Source of the DNA: Variovorax sp. EL159
GTDB lineage: Bacteria > Pseudomonadota > Gammaproteobacteria > Burkholderiales > Burkholderiaceae_C
Assembly (NCBI RefSeq): GCF_900100965.1
Contig: NZ_FMUJ01000005.1
Span: forward strand, 310,001-374,000
Length of the DNA: 64,000 nucleotides
Direction: 5' to 3'
The first letter of the stretch is position 1. The number at the start of each line of letters is the position of its first letter. The notes under the pieces are model-generated. The model searched no databases. It had not been told where the DNA came from and saw only the letters and a list, made by a program, of their open reading frames with translations. This document shows positions 34,188 to 42,142 of the stretch, piece after piece. Made by a program: the position numbers and the translations under genes.

Positions 34188-35081
34188 ATGGACCTGCAAT
34201 CGCTGACCCTGCTGGTCGAAATCCTTGACGCTGGCAACCTGAGCGCGGCGGCACGCCGGCTCAAGATGAGCCGCGCCAACGTGAGCTACCACCTGAACCA
34301 GCTCGAGCGCTCGGTGGGCGCGCAGCTGGTGCGGCGCACCACCCGGCGCGCCGAGCCCACCGAGATCGGCCTGCGCCTGTACCAGCACGGCGTGGCCATC
34401 CAGACCGAGCTGCTGGCCGCGCGCGAGTCGGTCACCACGCTGGGGCAGGGCCTACAGGGCCGCGTGCGCCTGAGCGTGCCCAGTGGCTACGGGCAACTGG
34501 TCATGGCCGACTGGCTGATCGACTTCAAGCGCCAGTACCCCGGCATCGTGCTCGACGTGGTGTTCGAAAACCGCATCGAAGACCTGCTGCGCGACGAGGT
34601 CGACATCGCCATTCGCGTGGTGCCCGAGCCGCCGCAGAACCTGGTCGCGCGCGACCTCGGGCCGGTGCGCTACGTGGCGTGTGCTTCAACCGATTACGCA
34701 AAAAAGAACCCGCTGCCGGTGCAGCTCGACGAGCTGCAGGGCGCGCCGGTGGTCACGGCCGCGGTGATCGGACGGCAACTGCGCGTGTCGGCCTACCAGG
34801 GCGAGACCCGGCGCGAGGTGATCCTGGAGCCGACGCTGATCTCGGAAAACTTTTTGTTCCTGCGGCAGGCCATCCTGGCGGGCCTGGGCATCGGCCTCGT
34901 GCCCGACTACGTGGTGCAGGAAGACGTGCGCAAAGGCGACGTGGTGACCACGCTGGACGACTGGCGCCTGTCGATCTTCGGCACGCAGATGTTCATGCTC
35001 TACATGCCGAACCGCCAGCACACGCGGGCGATCCGGACTTTCATCGACTTCATTCTGGAGCGGGTGCGGGCGCCGGAGTGA
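34188..35081 (+). CDS. LysR-family regulator of the adjacent catabolic operon
   Basis: LysR-type regulator of 297 residues: HTH at about residues 1-60 (DLQSLTLLVEILDAGNLSAA, then SRANVSYHLNQLE), linker helix, and effector domain from about 90 (VRLSVPSGYGQLVMADWLID). It has the AaeR/CrgA-like organisation of the large LysR subgroup. It is divergent from the twelve-gene acyl-CoA degradation operon and next to the TTGACA dyad, so it is the probable regulator. The inducer would be the substrate acid or its CoA ester, by inference. Confidence 0.92.
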   Translation: MDLQSLTLLVEILDAGNLSAAARRLKMSRANVSYHLNQLERSVGAQLVRRTTRRAEPTEIGLRLYQHGVAIQTELLAARESVTTLGQGLQGRVRLSVPSGYGQLVMADWLIDFKRQYPGIVLDVVFENRIEDLLRDEVDIAIRVVPEPPQNLVARDLGPVRYVACASTDYAKKNPLPVQLDELQGAPVVTAAVIGRQLRVSAYQGETRREVILEPTLISENFLFLRQAILAGLGIGLVPDYVVQEDVRKGDVVTTLDDWRLSIFGTQMFMLYMPNRQHTRAIRTFIDFILERVRAPE

Positions 35082-35088
35082 ACAGGCC

Positions 35089-36576
35089 TTATGCGAGCCG
35101 GCGCTCCTGCGCCGTCGTCTCGTAGTGGTTCGCCTTGTCCACATACATCGCCCGGTCGGCGCGCAGCAGCGCCGCCTCCAGCGGTTCGCCGGCATGGCAG
35201 GTCGCCAGGCCGATGGCCAGGCTCAGGGCGTGGCCGCTCTGGCCGGCGTGGAACTGGTTGTTCATGTCGAGCAGCGTCAGGATGCGCTCGCGCATGGCTT
35301 CGGCGCCGCGCTCGTCGGTCATGGGCAGCAGCACCGCGAACTCGTCGCCGCCGATGCGCGCGGGCCACGACGGCGGATCGACCGCCTTGCCCAGCACCTC
35401 GCCCATGCGGCGCAGCAACGAGTCGCCGGCGGCGTGGCCTTCCTGGTCGTTGAGCTGCTTCAGGCCGTTGAGGTCGATCGCCACGATCGACACCGGCCAC
35501 GGCCCCTTGCGCGACAGCCGGTTGAGCTCTTCGGTGTAGTAGGTGCGGTTGCACAGCTGCGTGAGCACGTCGTGCTTGCCGAGATATTCGAGGTACGCCT
35601 CGGCTTTCTTGCGCGCGGTGATGTCGACCAGCGACACCAGCACCAGGTCCCAGGTGTCCTGCCGGTCTTCCTGCACCGCGAACTGCATGTGGATGTTGAG
35701 CACCTCGCCCGACAGCGAATAGTTGATCACCTCGCGCAGCTGCACGGTCTTGTGGTTCCACAGGTCCTGCAGCTGCTCGGCGAAAGACTCGCGCATCTCG
35801 TCGCGGAAGATGCGCGGGATGTTGCCCAGCAGCGTGGCCAGGTCGGGCGCGCCGAACATGCGCAGCGTTTCGTGGTTCACGTCGATGACGCGGATCTCCT
35901 GCATGCAGCGCGTGACGAACTCGGGGTGCACCTTGATGAAGGTGGCGAAGTCGGTGATGCCGCGCGCGCGGATGCTTTCGAGCAGGCTGCGCACCGCGCT
36001 GAAGTCTTCGACCCACAGCGAGACCGGCGAGCGGTCGAACAGGCTGCGCGCGTACTGCTCGCTTTCGTCGCGCCGGCGCTGCGCGGCCACGCGCTCGGTG
36101 ACGTCGTCGAGCGACACCAGCACGCGGTTCCAGGTGGCCTCGTGGCCGGGCAGCACCCGGGCGCGCACGCGCACGTCGAGCCGCCGCCCGTCGAGGGCGT
36201 AGTTGACGGTTTCGCTCTCGAAGCTGAGCTGGCCGCGCCAGAGTTGGTCGAGCTCGTGGACCACGGTGGCCGACATGTCGCCGCGGAACACGCTGTCGAG
36301 CGCGCCGAGCAGGGTCTCCTGGCTGTCGGCGGCGAAGAGCTGCAGCGTGTACTGGTTGACGCGCAGCACCTTGAGCCGGGCCATGCAGTCGCGCACGCGC
36401 TGCGGGTCTTCGGCCAGGTGGGCGACCAGGTCGGTCACGCCCTGCGCGCGCCAGCCGTCGAGCATGCGCCGCAGCTCGCTGTAGTCCTCCAGCCAGAGGG
36501 AGACGGGCGCGAGGTCGAACATCGCGTCGAGGTCGGTGGACGGAGAAACGTCGGACGCGGCGGCGGACAGGGCCAT
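35089..36576 (-). CDS. Diguanylate cyclase with two tandem PAS-like sensor domains
   Basis: A 495-residue cytoplasmic protein. Two homologous sensor units begin LAPVSLWLEDYSELRRMLDG (about 22) and RSPVSLWVEDFSAVRSLLES (about 173), each followed by PAS-like strands. From about 320 comes a GGDEF domain with DLNGLKQLND and intact GGDEF at 409-413, so it should make cyclic di-GMP from GTP. The inhibitory RxxD site expected five residues before GGDEF is absent. No membrane span is seen. ATG at 36576. The sensed ligand is unknown. Confidence 0.9.
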   Translation of the reverse strand: MALSAAASDVSPSTDLDAMFDLAPVSLWLEDYSELRRMLDGWRAQGVTDLVAHLAEDPQRVRDCMARLKVLRVNQYTLQLFAADSQETLLGALDSVFRGDMSATVVHELDQLWRGQLSFESETVNYALDGRRLDVRVRARVLPGHEATWNRVLVSLDDVTERVAAQRRRDESEQYARSLFDRSPVSLWVEDFSAVRSLLESIRARGITDFATFIKVHPEFVTRCMQEIRVIDVNHETLRMFGAPDLATLLGNIPRIFRDEMRESFAEQLQDLWNHKTVQLREVINYSLSGEVLNIHMQFAVQEDRQDTWDLVLVSLVDITARKKAEAYLEYLGKHDVLTQLCNRTYYTEELNRLSRKGPWPVSIVAIDLNGLKQLNDQEGHAAGDSLLRRMGEVLGKAVDPPSWPARIGGDEFAVLLPMTDERGAEAMRERILTLLDMNNQFHAGQSGHALSLAIGLATCHAGEPLEAALLRADRAMYVDKANHYETTAQERRLA

Positions 36577-36682
36577 CGAAGAAGCTTTCGGAAAAGCGGC
36601 GGCAGCCACTGCGGACAGGCGCCTGCAAACGGGGGCTCGATTATCGACCGCGGGCATGTCGATGCCACGCGCAAACGCGGCT

Positions 36683-37273
36683 TCAGCGGCTGTAAAGGCC
36701 GACCACGCTCTGCCCGCCCAGCGCATGGCCCTTGAGCGCGGCCAGCAGCGCATCGCGCGCGAGCCCGGCCGGCAGGCTGCCGGGTGCGAGCTCGGTGGCG
36801 ATCACGGTCAGCACGTAGTGGTGCGGCCGGTCGCCCACCGGCGGGCACATGCCGCGGTAGGCGGGCGCACCGGCCACGTTCGGGCCCATGGTGAAGTTGA
36901 AGTTCGAGCCCGCGAGGCCTTCGCCCGCCTTCAGCTCGCCGCGCTCGGCCGCGATGTTGTAGGCCACCCAGTGCGACACGCCGAGGCCGGCCGCGCCGTC
37001 CGGGTCGAACACCAGCACGGCGACCGACCGGGTCTTGGCCGGCAGATTGCTCCACGCCACGGGCAGCGAGACGTTCTTGCCGCCGCAGTCGCCCGCGCCG
37101 GCGTGGTCGGCCGGGATCACGCCGTTGTCGCCGAAGGCGCTGGACGTGACCTTCATGCCCGTGAAGGCCTTGCCGGTGCCGGGCGACATGCCGGCGCAGC
37201 CCGCCATGAGGCCCGCGAAGGCGAGGGCCGCGCCCGACACGGTGAGGGGGTGAAACCTGCTGTTGTTGCGCAT
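36683..37273 (-). CDS. YbhB/YbcL (Raf kinase inhibitor-like) lipoprotein
   Basis: A 196-residue phosphatidylethanolamine-binding-like fold protein: FTGMKVTSSAFGDNGVIPAD, LPVAWSNLPAKTRSVAVLVF, DPDGAAGLGVSHWVAYNI, and HHYVLTVIATEL. Signal peptide with lipobox LMAGC, Cys26, so it should be lipid-anchored. The bacterial family has no settled function. It is transcribed with the Rieske gene 26 bases upstream. Confidence 0.88.
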   Translation of the reverse strand: MRNNSRFHPLTVSGAALAFAGLMAGCAGMSPGTGKAFTGMKVTSSAFGDNGVIPADHAGAGDCGGKNVSLPVAWSNLPAKTRSVAVLVFDPDGAAGLGVSHWVAYNIAAERGELKAGEGLAGSNFNFTMGPNVAGAPAYRGMCPPVGDRPHHYVLTVIATELAPGSLPAGLARDALLAALKGHALGGQSVVGLYSR

Positions 37274-37299
37274 ACCGTTTCTCCTGGAAGGGGTTGTCT

Positions 37300-37656
37300 T
37301 CATTCGGCGGGGCCGAGCCACACGCTGCCGTCGGCTTTCTCGTGCACGGCCAGCGCCGTGAGCCGGGCGCCGCGGCAGGGGCCGCCGACGCACTTTCCGG
37401 TGTCGGGCTCGAAGATGGCGCCGTGCCGCGCGCACATCAGGAAGCGGCCCGAGCTTTCCAGCACCTGGCCCTCGAAGTCGAGCGGGCCGCCCGCGTGCGG
37501 GCACTGGTTCAGGTAGCCGTACACGCTGCCGTTCCAGCGCACCGCAAAGGCTGGTGCGCCATCCGGCGCGCTGAACTTCGCGACCAGGCCGCCTTCGGCA
37601 AGTTCGCTGGAAATCGGGTGGGGCGGCGTGGGTGCGAGTTCGGTAGAGAGTGTCAT
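37300..37656 (-). CDS. Rieske [2Fe-2S] ferredoxin-like protein
   Basis: A small soluble Rieske protein, 118 residues. Cluster ligands Cys52 and His54 in CPHAGG, and Cys75 and His78 in CARHG, are all present. It resembles ferredoxin subunits such as NirD/BphF-like proteins, with no membrane anchor. No oxygenase is adjacent, so the partner is unknown. ATG at 37656 is chosen because it begins the domain; a longer upstream frame is low-complexity. Confidence 0.88.
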   Translation of the reverse strand: MTLSTELAPTPPHPISSELAEGGLVAKFSAPDGAPAFAVRWNGSVYGYLNQCPHAGGPLDFEGQVLESSGRFLMCARHGAIFEPDTGKCVGGPCRGARLTALAVHEKADGSVWLGPAE

Positions 37657-37853
37657 CGGTGGCAGAGCGTAGCCAAGCTTCAGGGGCGGCGCAAACCGGC
37701 GGCCCCATGCCGGGCCGCGCGCGGCGCACGGTGCGCAGCCCGCCATCCTGGCTACACCGTCCGGCGGATAGACGCGGCAGCGCCCGTTTTTCACAATGCA
37801 GCCGCTCGCGTTCCAGAGTCCGCGCTTCCATGCGCCCGAAAAGGGGCACGCCG

Positions 37854-38582
37854 ATGATCACGTTGAAACAGGGTTGGCGCGGTGCCGATGTCCGCCGACT
37901 GCAGGAGGCATTGAACCGCAAGCTGCTGCCCAGCCCCGGCCTGGCCACCGATGGCGACTACGGCCCGCTCACCCGTGCGGCCGTGCTGCGCCTGCAGGCC
38001 GCGCACTGGCTGGTGGAAGACGGCGAGGCCGGCCCCTGCACGCAGAACGTCGCGTTCGATGGCGAGGTCGATGCGCCGATCCTGCATCCGGTCGCGCTGG
38101 TGTCGCCGCCGGCCGCCGCGCTGTGCTGGGCCGCCGGCGTCGCAATGATGACCCGCTCCAACGTGCAGGCGGTGGTGGCGCGCACGCCGGCCGAGCTGGT
38201 CGCGGCCGATGGCGGGCTGCACGATTTCGTCGACACCCACGACGCACGCATGGCGGACGGGCATCGGTTCGCGGCCGCGCACGGCTTGGCGGTGCGGTCG
38301 CCGTCGCCCTGGTCGCCGAGGGCGCTTCGCGCCGCGCTGCACCACGGGCCGCTGATGTTCGACATGCTCTGGACGGCCAAGGGCCGTGCGGACGGCATCG
38401 GCCGGCCGGGCCACATGGTCGTCATGGTGGGCATTCGCGGCGATGGCGACCCAAGCGGGCGCGGCACCACGCTGCGCATCCTCGACCCCTGGCCGCCGAA
38501 CAAGGGCGCGCGCTGCTCGGTCAATTTTTGCAAGTGGCTGCAGGGCGCCAGCTCGCGTGCCTGCCGGGTGTTCCAGAAATAA
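37854..38582 (+). CDS. Peptidoglycan-binding domain plus papain-like cysteine protease
   Basis: A 242-residue protein. Residues 3-55 are a peptidoglycan-binding type 1 repeat (LKQGWRGADVRRLQEALNRK, DGDYGPLTRAAVLRLQ). The rest is a papain-like protease of the AvrRpt2/PF12385 kind with Cys91 in ALCWAAGVAMM, His187 in RPGHMVVMVG and Asp211 in ILDPWPP. No signal peptide is visible, which is odd for a wall-binding enzyme and raises the possibility of export by a dedicated secretion system. ATG at 37854 follows AAAAGGGG; an in-frame ATG at 37830 is possible. Confidence 0.75.
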   Translation: MITLKQGWRGADVRRLQEALNRKLLPSPGLATDGDYGPLTRAAVLRLQAAHWLVEDGEAGPCTQNVAFDGEVDAPILHPVALVSPPAAALCWAAGVAMMTRSNVQAVVARTPAELVAADGGLHDFVDTHDARMADGHRFAAAHGLAVRSPSPWSPRALRAALHHGPLMFDMLWTAKGRADGIGRPGHMVVMVGIRGDGDPSGRGTTLRILDPWPPNKGARCSVNFCKWLQGASSRACRVFQK

Positions 38583-38680
38583 CCAGAGAATTTGCGGATT
38601 CCCGCGAACCGTTCGGCGGGTTCGACGCCTCCTTGTGTCCGAGGGTCTTCCTCATGCACCCAAGGATCGAAGGAATCGCC

Positions 38681-38896
38681 ATGTTCTACGCCAAAAATCT
38701 TCCCGGTTGGGAGCGCGCACTGCGCATCGTCATGGGCCTTGCCGCCCTTGTTTACGCGGCCATCGGCTGGGGCTCGGCCGGCTTCGGACTTGCCGTGGCC
38801 ATTGGCCTCATGGGCGCGATGTTCGCGCTGACGGGCCTGTTCGGCTTCTGCCCGATGTGCGCGATGGTCGGGCGCAAACCCGTCAAGGGGCGCTGA
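38681..38896 (+). CDS. DUF2892 inner membrane protein
   Basis: A 71-residue protein with two hydrophobic spans (about residues 14-34 and 37-58): ERALRIVMGLAALVYAAIGW and GLMGAMFALTGLFGFCPMCA, ending in a basic tail. It matches the YgaP-type DUF2892 membrane domain with its FCPMCA cysteine pair. ATG at 38681 has an AAGGAAT site. The next gene, for the sigma factor, begins four bases after its stop, suggesting joint expression. Confidence 0.82.
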   Translation: MFYAKNLPGWERALRIVMGLAALVYAAIGWGSAGFGLAVAIGLMGAMFALTGLFGFCPMCAMVGRKPVKGR

Positions 38897-38899
38897 GCC

Positions 38900-39442
38900 G
38901 TGGCCGCCGGGATCGACCGCACCGATCTGATCCATGCCGCGCAGACCGGCGATCCCGTGGCCATCGCAGGGCTGCTGGCGGTGTGCCAGGCCGATGCGCG
39001 TCGCTATGCCCACCGGCACTGCCAGGCCAGCGACGTCGACGACGCCGTGCAGGAATCGCTGCTGGTGATCGCGCGCAAGGTGCGCGGCCTGAAGGCGGCC
39101 GCGGCTTTTTCGTCGTGGCTGTTCACCGTCATCAAGCGCGAATGCCTGCGGCTGCAGCGCGCGATGTTCCGGCACGACCCGCTCGACGAGGACGTGGCCG
39201 AGCGGCAACTGGCCAGCCGCACCGACGACGCACTGCGGCTGGACCTGACGCACGCGCTGGAGTCGCTGCCCGCGCACTACCTGGAGGTGGTGCTGCTGCG
39301 CGATTTCGAGGAACTCACCATCGCCGAGATTGCCGGGCGCCTGGGCGAGCCGAGCGGCGCCATCAAGAGCCGGCTGCACCGTGCGCGCACGCTGGTGCGC
39401 GAGTACTTGCTGGGGGGCGATGCGACAATCGCCCCGCCATGA
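38900..39442 (+). CDS. ECF-type RNA polymerase sigma factor
   Basis: A 180-residue sigma-70 family protein with region 2 (DVDDAVQESLLVIARKVRGL, FSSWLFTVIKRECLR) and region 4 (ALESLPAHYLEVVLLRDFEE, LTIAEIAGRLGEPSGAIKSR). No anti-sigma gene is adjacent; the DUF2892 membrane protein immediately upstream is the nearest candidate partner. GTG start at 38900. The stop overlaps the pyrC start by four bases, an unexpected coupling of a sigma factor to pyrimidine synthesis. Confidence 0.92.
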   Translation: MAAGIDRTDLIHAAQTGDPVAIAGLLAVCQADARRYAHRHCQASDVDDAVQESLLVIARKVRGLKAAAAFSSWLFTVIKRECLRLQRAMFRHDPLDEDVAERQLASRTDDALRLDLTHALESLPAHYLEVVLLRDFEELTIAEIAGRLGEPSGAIKSRLHRARTLVREYLLGGDATIAPP

Positions 39443-40470
39443 CAGACACCCTCACGATCACCCGCCCCGACGACTGGCATTTGCATGTGCGCGATGGCGC
39501 CGCGCTCGAAGCCGTCGTGCCCCACAGCGCGCGCCAGTTCGGCCGCGCGCTGATCATGCCCAACCTGCGTCCCCCCGTGACCACCGCCGCGCAGGCCATC
39601 GCGTACCGCGACCGCATCCGCGCCGCCGTGCCCGTAGGCACCACCTTCGAGCCGGTGATGTCGCTCTACCTGACCGACAAGCTGCCGCCCGAAGAAATCG
39701 CGCTGGCCGCCGAAGCCGGCGTGCGCGCGCTCAAGCTCTACCCGGCCGGCGCCACCACCAACAGCGATGCCGGCGTGACCGACATCCGCCACACCTACAA
39801 GACGCTCGAAGCCATGCAGAAGCACGGCCTGCTGCTGCTGGTGCATGGCGAGGTGACCGACCCGGCGATCGACCTGTTCGACCGCGAAGCCGTGTTCGTC
39901 GACCGCGTGATGATTCCGCTGCGCCGCGACTTCCCCGAGCTGAAGGTGGTGTTCGAGCACCTGACCACCAAAGAGGGCGCGCATTACGTGCGCGATGCCG
40001 ACCGCTTCACGGCAGCCACCATCACCGCGCACCACCTGCTCTACAACCGCAACGCAATCTTCACGGGCGGCATCCGTCCGCACTACTACTGCCTGCCCGT
40101 GCTCAAGCGCGAGACGCATCGCGTGGCGCTGGTCGAGGCGGCCACCAGCGGCAGCGACCGCTTCTTCCTGGGCACCGACAGCGCGCCGCACCCCGCGCAC
40201 CTGAAGGAACACGCACTCGGCTGCGCCGGCTGCTACACCGCGCTGACGGCCATCGAGCTGTATGCCGAGGCCTTCGACAGCGTGAATGCGCTCGACAAGC
40301 TCGAAGGCTTCGCGAGCTTCCACGGCCCCGACTTCTACAACCTGCCGCGCCACACCGACACCGTCACGCTCAAGCGCGAAAGCTGGACCGTGCCCGAGAC
40401 CGTGCCTTACGGCGACGCCACGCTCAAGCCCCTGCGCGGCGGCGAAACCATCAATTGGAAGCTCGCATGA
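39439..40470 (+). CDS. pyrC: Dihydroorotase
   Basis: Class II dihydroorotase, 343 residues, which interconverts carbamoyl-aspartate and dihydroorotate in UMP synthesis. Zinc ligands His14 and His16 in DDWHLHVRDG, the lysine to be carbamylated (about residue 99, in LKLYPAGATTNS), the HGEV and FEHLTT histidines, and GTDSAPHPAHLKE are all present. Its ATG lies within the last codons of the sigma factor gene. Confidence 0.95.
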   Translation: MTDTLTITRPDDWHLHVRDGAALEAVVPHSARQFGRALIMPNLRPPVTTAAQAIAYRDRIRAAVPVGTTFEPVMSLYLTDKLPPEEIALAAEAGVRALKLYPAGATTNSDAGVTDIRHTYKTLEAMQKHGLLLLVHGEVTDPAIDLFDREAVFVDRVMIPLRRDFPELKVVFEHLTTKEGAHYVRDADRFTAATITAHHLLYNRNAIFTGGIRPHYYCLPVLKRETHRVALVEAATSGSDRFFLGTDSAPHPAHLKEHALGCAGCYTALTAIELYAEAFDSVNALDKLEGFASFHGPDFYNLPRHTDTVTLKRESWTVPETVPYGDATLKPLRGGETINWKLA

Positions 40471-41318
40471 CCCCGACGCTGCGCGTGATGCTGCTGATCG
40501 ATGCCGACAACGTCTCGGCCGACGTGATCGAGCAGGCCGTGCAGCGCACGATGGACGACTACGGCGCCATCCATGTGCGTCGCGCGTATTGCAATGCCGA
40601 GATGGCGGTCAACCGGCAGGCGCTGTTCAAGCGGCTGTCGGTGCGGCCGATGGTCAACCTCTCGGCCGGCAAGAACAGCACCGACATCGCGCTCGCGGTC
40701 GATGCCATCGACCTCGTGATCGCCGAGCGGCCCGACGTGGTGGTGCTGGTGTCTTCCGACTCCGACTTCGCGCCGCTCGTGGTGCGGCTGCGCGAGAAGG
40801 GCTGCCGCGTCTGCGGCATCGGCCAGCAGGGCAAGACGGGTGAAGAGACCATCGGCGTCTATGACGCGTTCATGGACCTGGCGCATCACGGCGTGAAGCC
40901 TGCTGCGCGCACGGCGCCGGCGAAGAAGGCGGCGGCCAAGTCGGCGCCCGCGAAGACCTCGCGCGCAAGAAGCAGCGCCGCGGCGTCCGCGCCCGCAGCA
41001 GCGGTTGCACCCGCACCCGCGGCAAAGAAGGCCGCGACCAAGACCGCCGCCCGGAAGACCACGAGGGCTGCCAAGCCCGCGCAGCAGCCACTCGCGAAGC
41101 CGCAGATTTCCGAAGCCGCCGAGTTCATCCTGCAGGCCGTTCCCGCCCTGCGCAGCGGCAACGACGTGCCGCTCAACGACGTGGCGCAGGCGCTGCGCGC
41201 GGCCGGCCTGCTCGGCAAGCACGGCAGCTCGCTCAAGCTGTTCGACAAGCTCACGGCGGAATTCGCGGTGCTGCAGCACCCCGATCGCATCCGCTGGACG
41301 GGGGCGTTCGCGCCTTGA
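40467..41318 (+). CDS. NYN-domain RNase-like protein with C-terminal OST-HTH/LOTUS domain
   Basis: A 283-residue protein. Residues 5-135 form an NYN (PIN-like) nuclease domain: VMLLIDADNVSADVIEQAVQ with Asp12 and Asp14, NSTDIALAVDAIDL, and VVLVSSDSDFAPLVVRLREK. An Ala/Lys/Pro-rich linker covers about 140-205. The end (SEAAEFILQAVPALRSGNDV onward) fits an OST-HTH/LOTUS RNA-binding domain. It likely cuts or binds RNA. The ATG overlaps the pyrC stop, so translation is coupled. Confidence 0.9.
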   Translation: MTPTLRVMLLIDADNVSADVIEQAVQRTMDDYGAIHVRRAYCNAEMAVNRQALFKRLSVRPMVNLSAGKNSTDIALAVDAIDLVIAERPDVVVLVSSDSDFAPLVVRLREKGCRVCGIGQQGKTGEETIGVYDAFMDLAHHGVKPAARTAPAKKAAAKSAPAKTSRARSSAAASAPAAAVAPAPAAKKAATKTAARKTTRAAKPAQQPLAKPQISEAAEFILQAVPALRSGNDVPLNDVAQALRAAGLLGKHGSSLKLFDKLTAEFAVLQHPDRIRWTGAFAP

Positions 41319-42052
41319 CCCTGCCGGCGGTCGATTGGGCGCAGCCCTGGCTTGCGCCCTATCGCGCCCCTGGCGAAGCGGTGGCGCAGGCCGTTGCCCA
41401 ACACACATCGGTGGCCGCCGCGCTGCAGGCCCTCAAGCCCGAGGGCACGCCGGACTTCGTGCACCAGGACGCATTGCCCGCAGGGCAGGCCTACGAGGCG
41501 CACATCTTCCAGACCCGCACGGTGCCCACGCGCGACAACCTGCACGACTTCTTCAACGGCCTCGTGTGGCTTGCCTTTCCGCAGGCCAAGCGCCGGCTCA
41601 ATGAATTGCAGGCCGCGGAAATCGCGCGCATGGGTGTCGCCGCGGTGCGCGGGCCACTACGCGATGCGCTCACCTTGTTCGACGAAAACGGCGCGGTGCT
41701 CGATGCGCCGCCCGCGCTGTGGCGTGCGCTGGTGGATCGCGACTGGCACACGCTGTTCGTGACACAGCGCGAACTGTGGGCCGAAGCCCGCCTGCTGCTG
41801 TTCGGTCATGCGCTGCTCGAAAAGCTCACGGCACCGCGCAAGCCGATCACCGCGCATGTGCTGCTGACGCACACCGCCACAGGGCCGATGGCATTCGACG
41901 ACGCCACGCTGGCGCGAAATTTCGATGCGAAACGGCTCGAACTGAAGCCTTTCGTTCCCTTGCCGGTGCTGGGCGTGCCGGGCTGGTGCGCCGAAAATAC
42001 GTCGGCGTCTTTCTACGCCGATCCGCAGGTCTTTCGGCCCTTGTCGCGCTGA
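41315..42052 (+). CDS. DUF3025 family protein
   Basis: A 245-residue protein with the features of DUF3025, a family common in beta- and gammaproteobacteria without assigned activity: TRDNLHDFFNGLVWLAFPQA, KRRLNELQ, DENGAVL, FVTQRELWAEARLLLFGHAL, and LPVLGVPGWCAENTSASFYA near the end. The probable start is TTG at 41315, overlapping the stop of the NYN gene. No signal peptide or membrane span. Confidence 0.85.
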   Translation: MTLPAVDWAQPWLAPYRAPGEAVAQAVAQHTSVAAALQALKPEGTPDFVHQDALPAGQAYEAHIFQTRTVPTRDNLHDFFNGLVWLAFPQAKRRLNELQAAEIARMGVAAVRGPLRDALTLFDENGAVLDAPPALWRALVDRDWHTLFVTQRELWAEARLLLFGHALLEKLTAPRKPITAHVLLTHTATGPMAFDDATLARNFDAKRLELKPFVPLPVLGVPGWCAENTSASFYADPQVFRPLSR

Positions 42053-42142
42053 ACTTCGCAGGTTCGCGAACGCGTTGCCGATGCCTCGCGGCCGCATCGC
42101 GTGCCGCACGCTGTTTCATCCTGGAGGAAATTCAATAACAAC

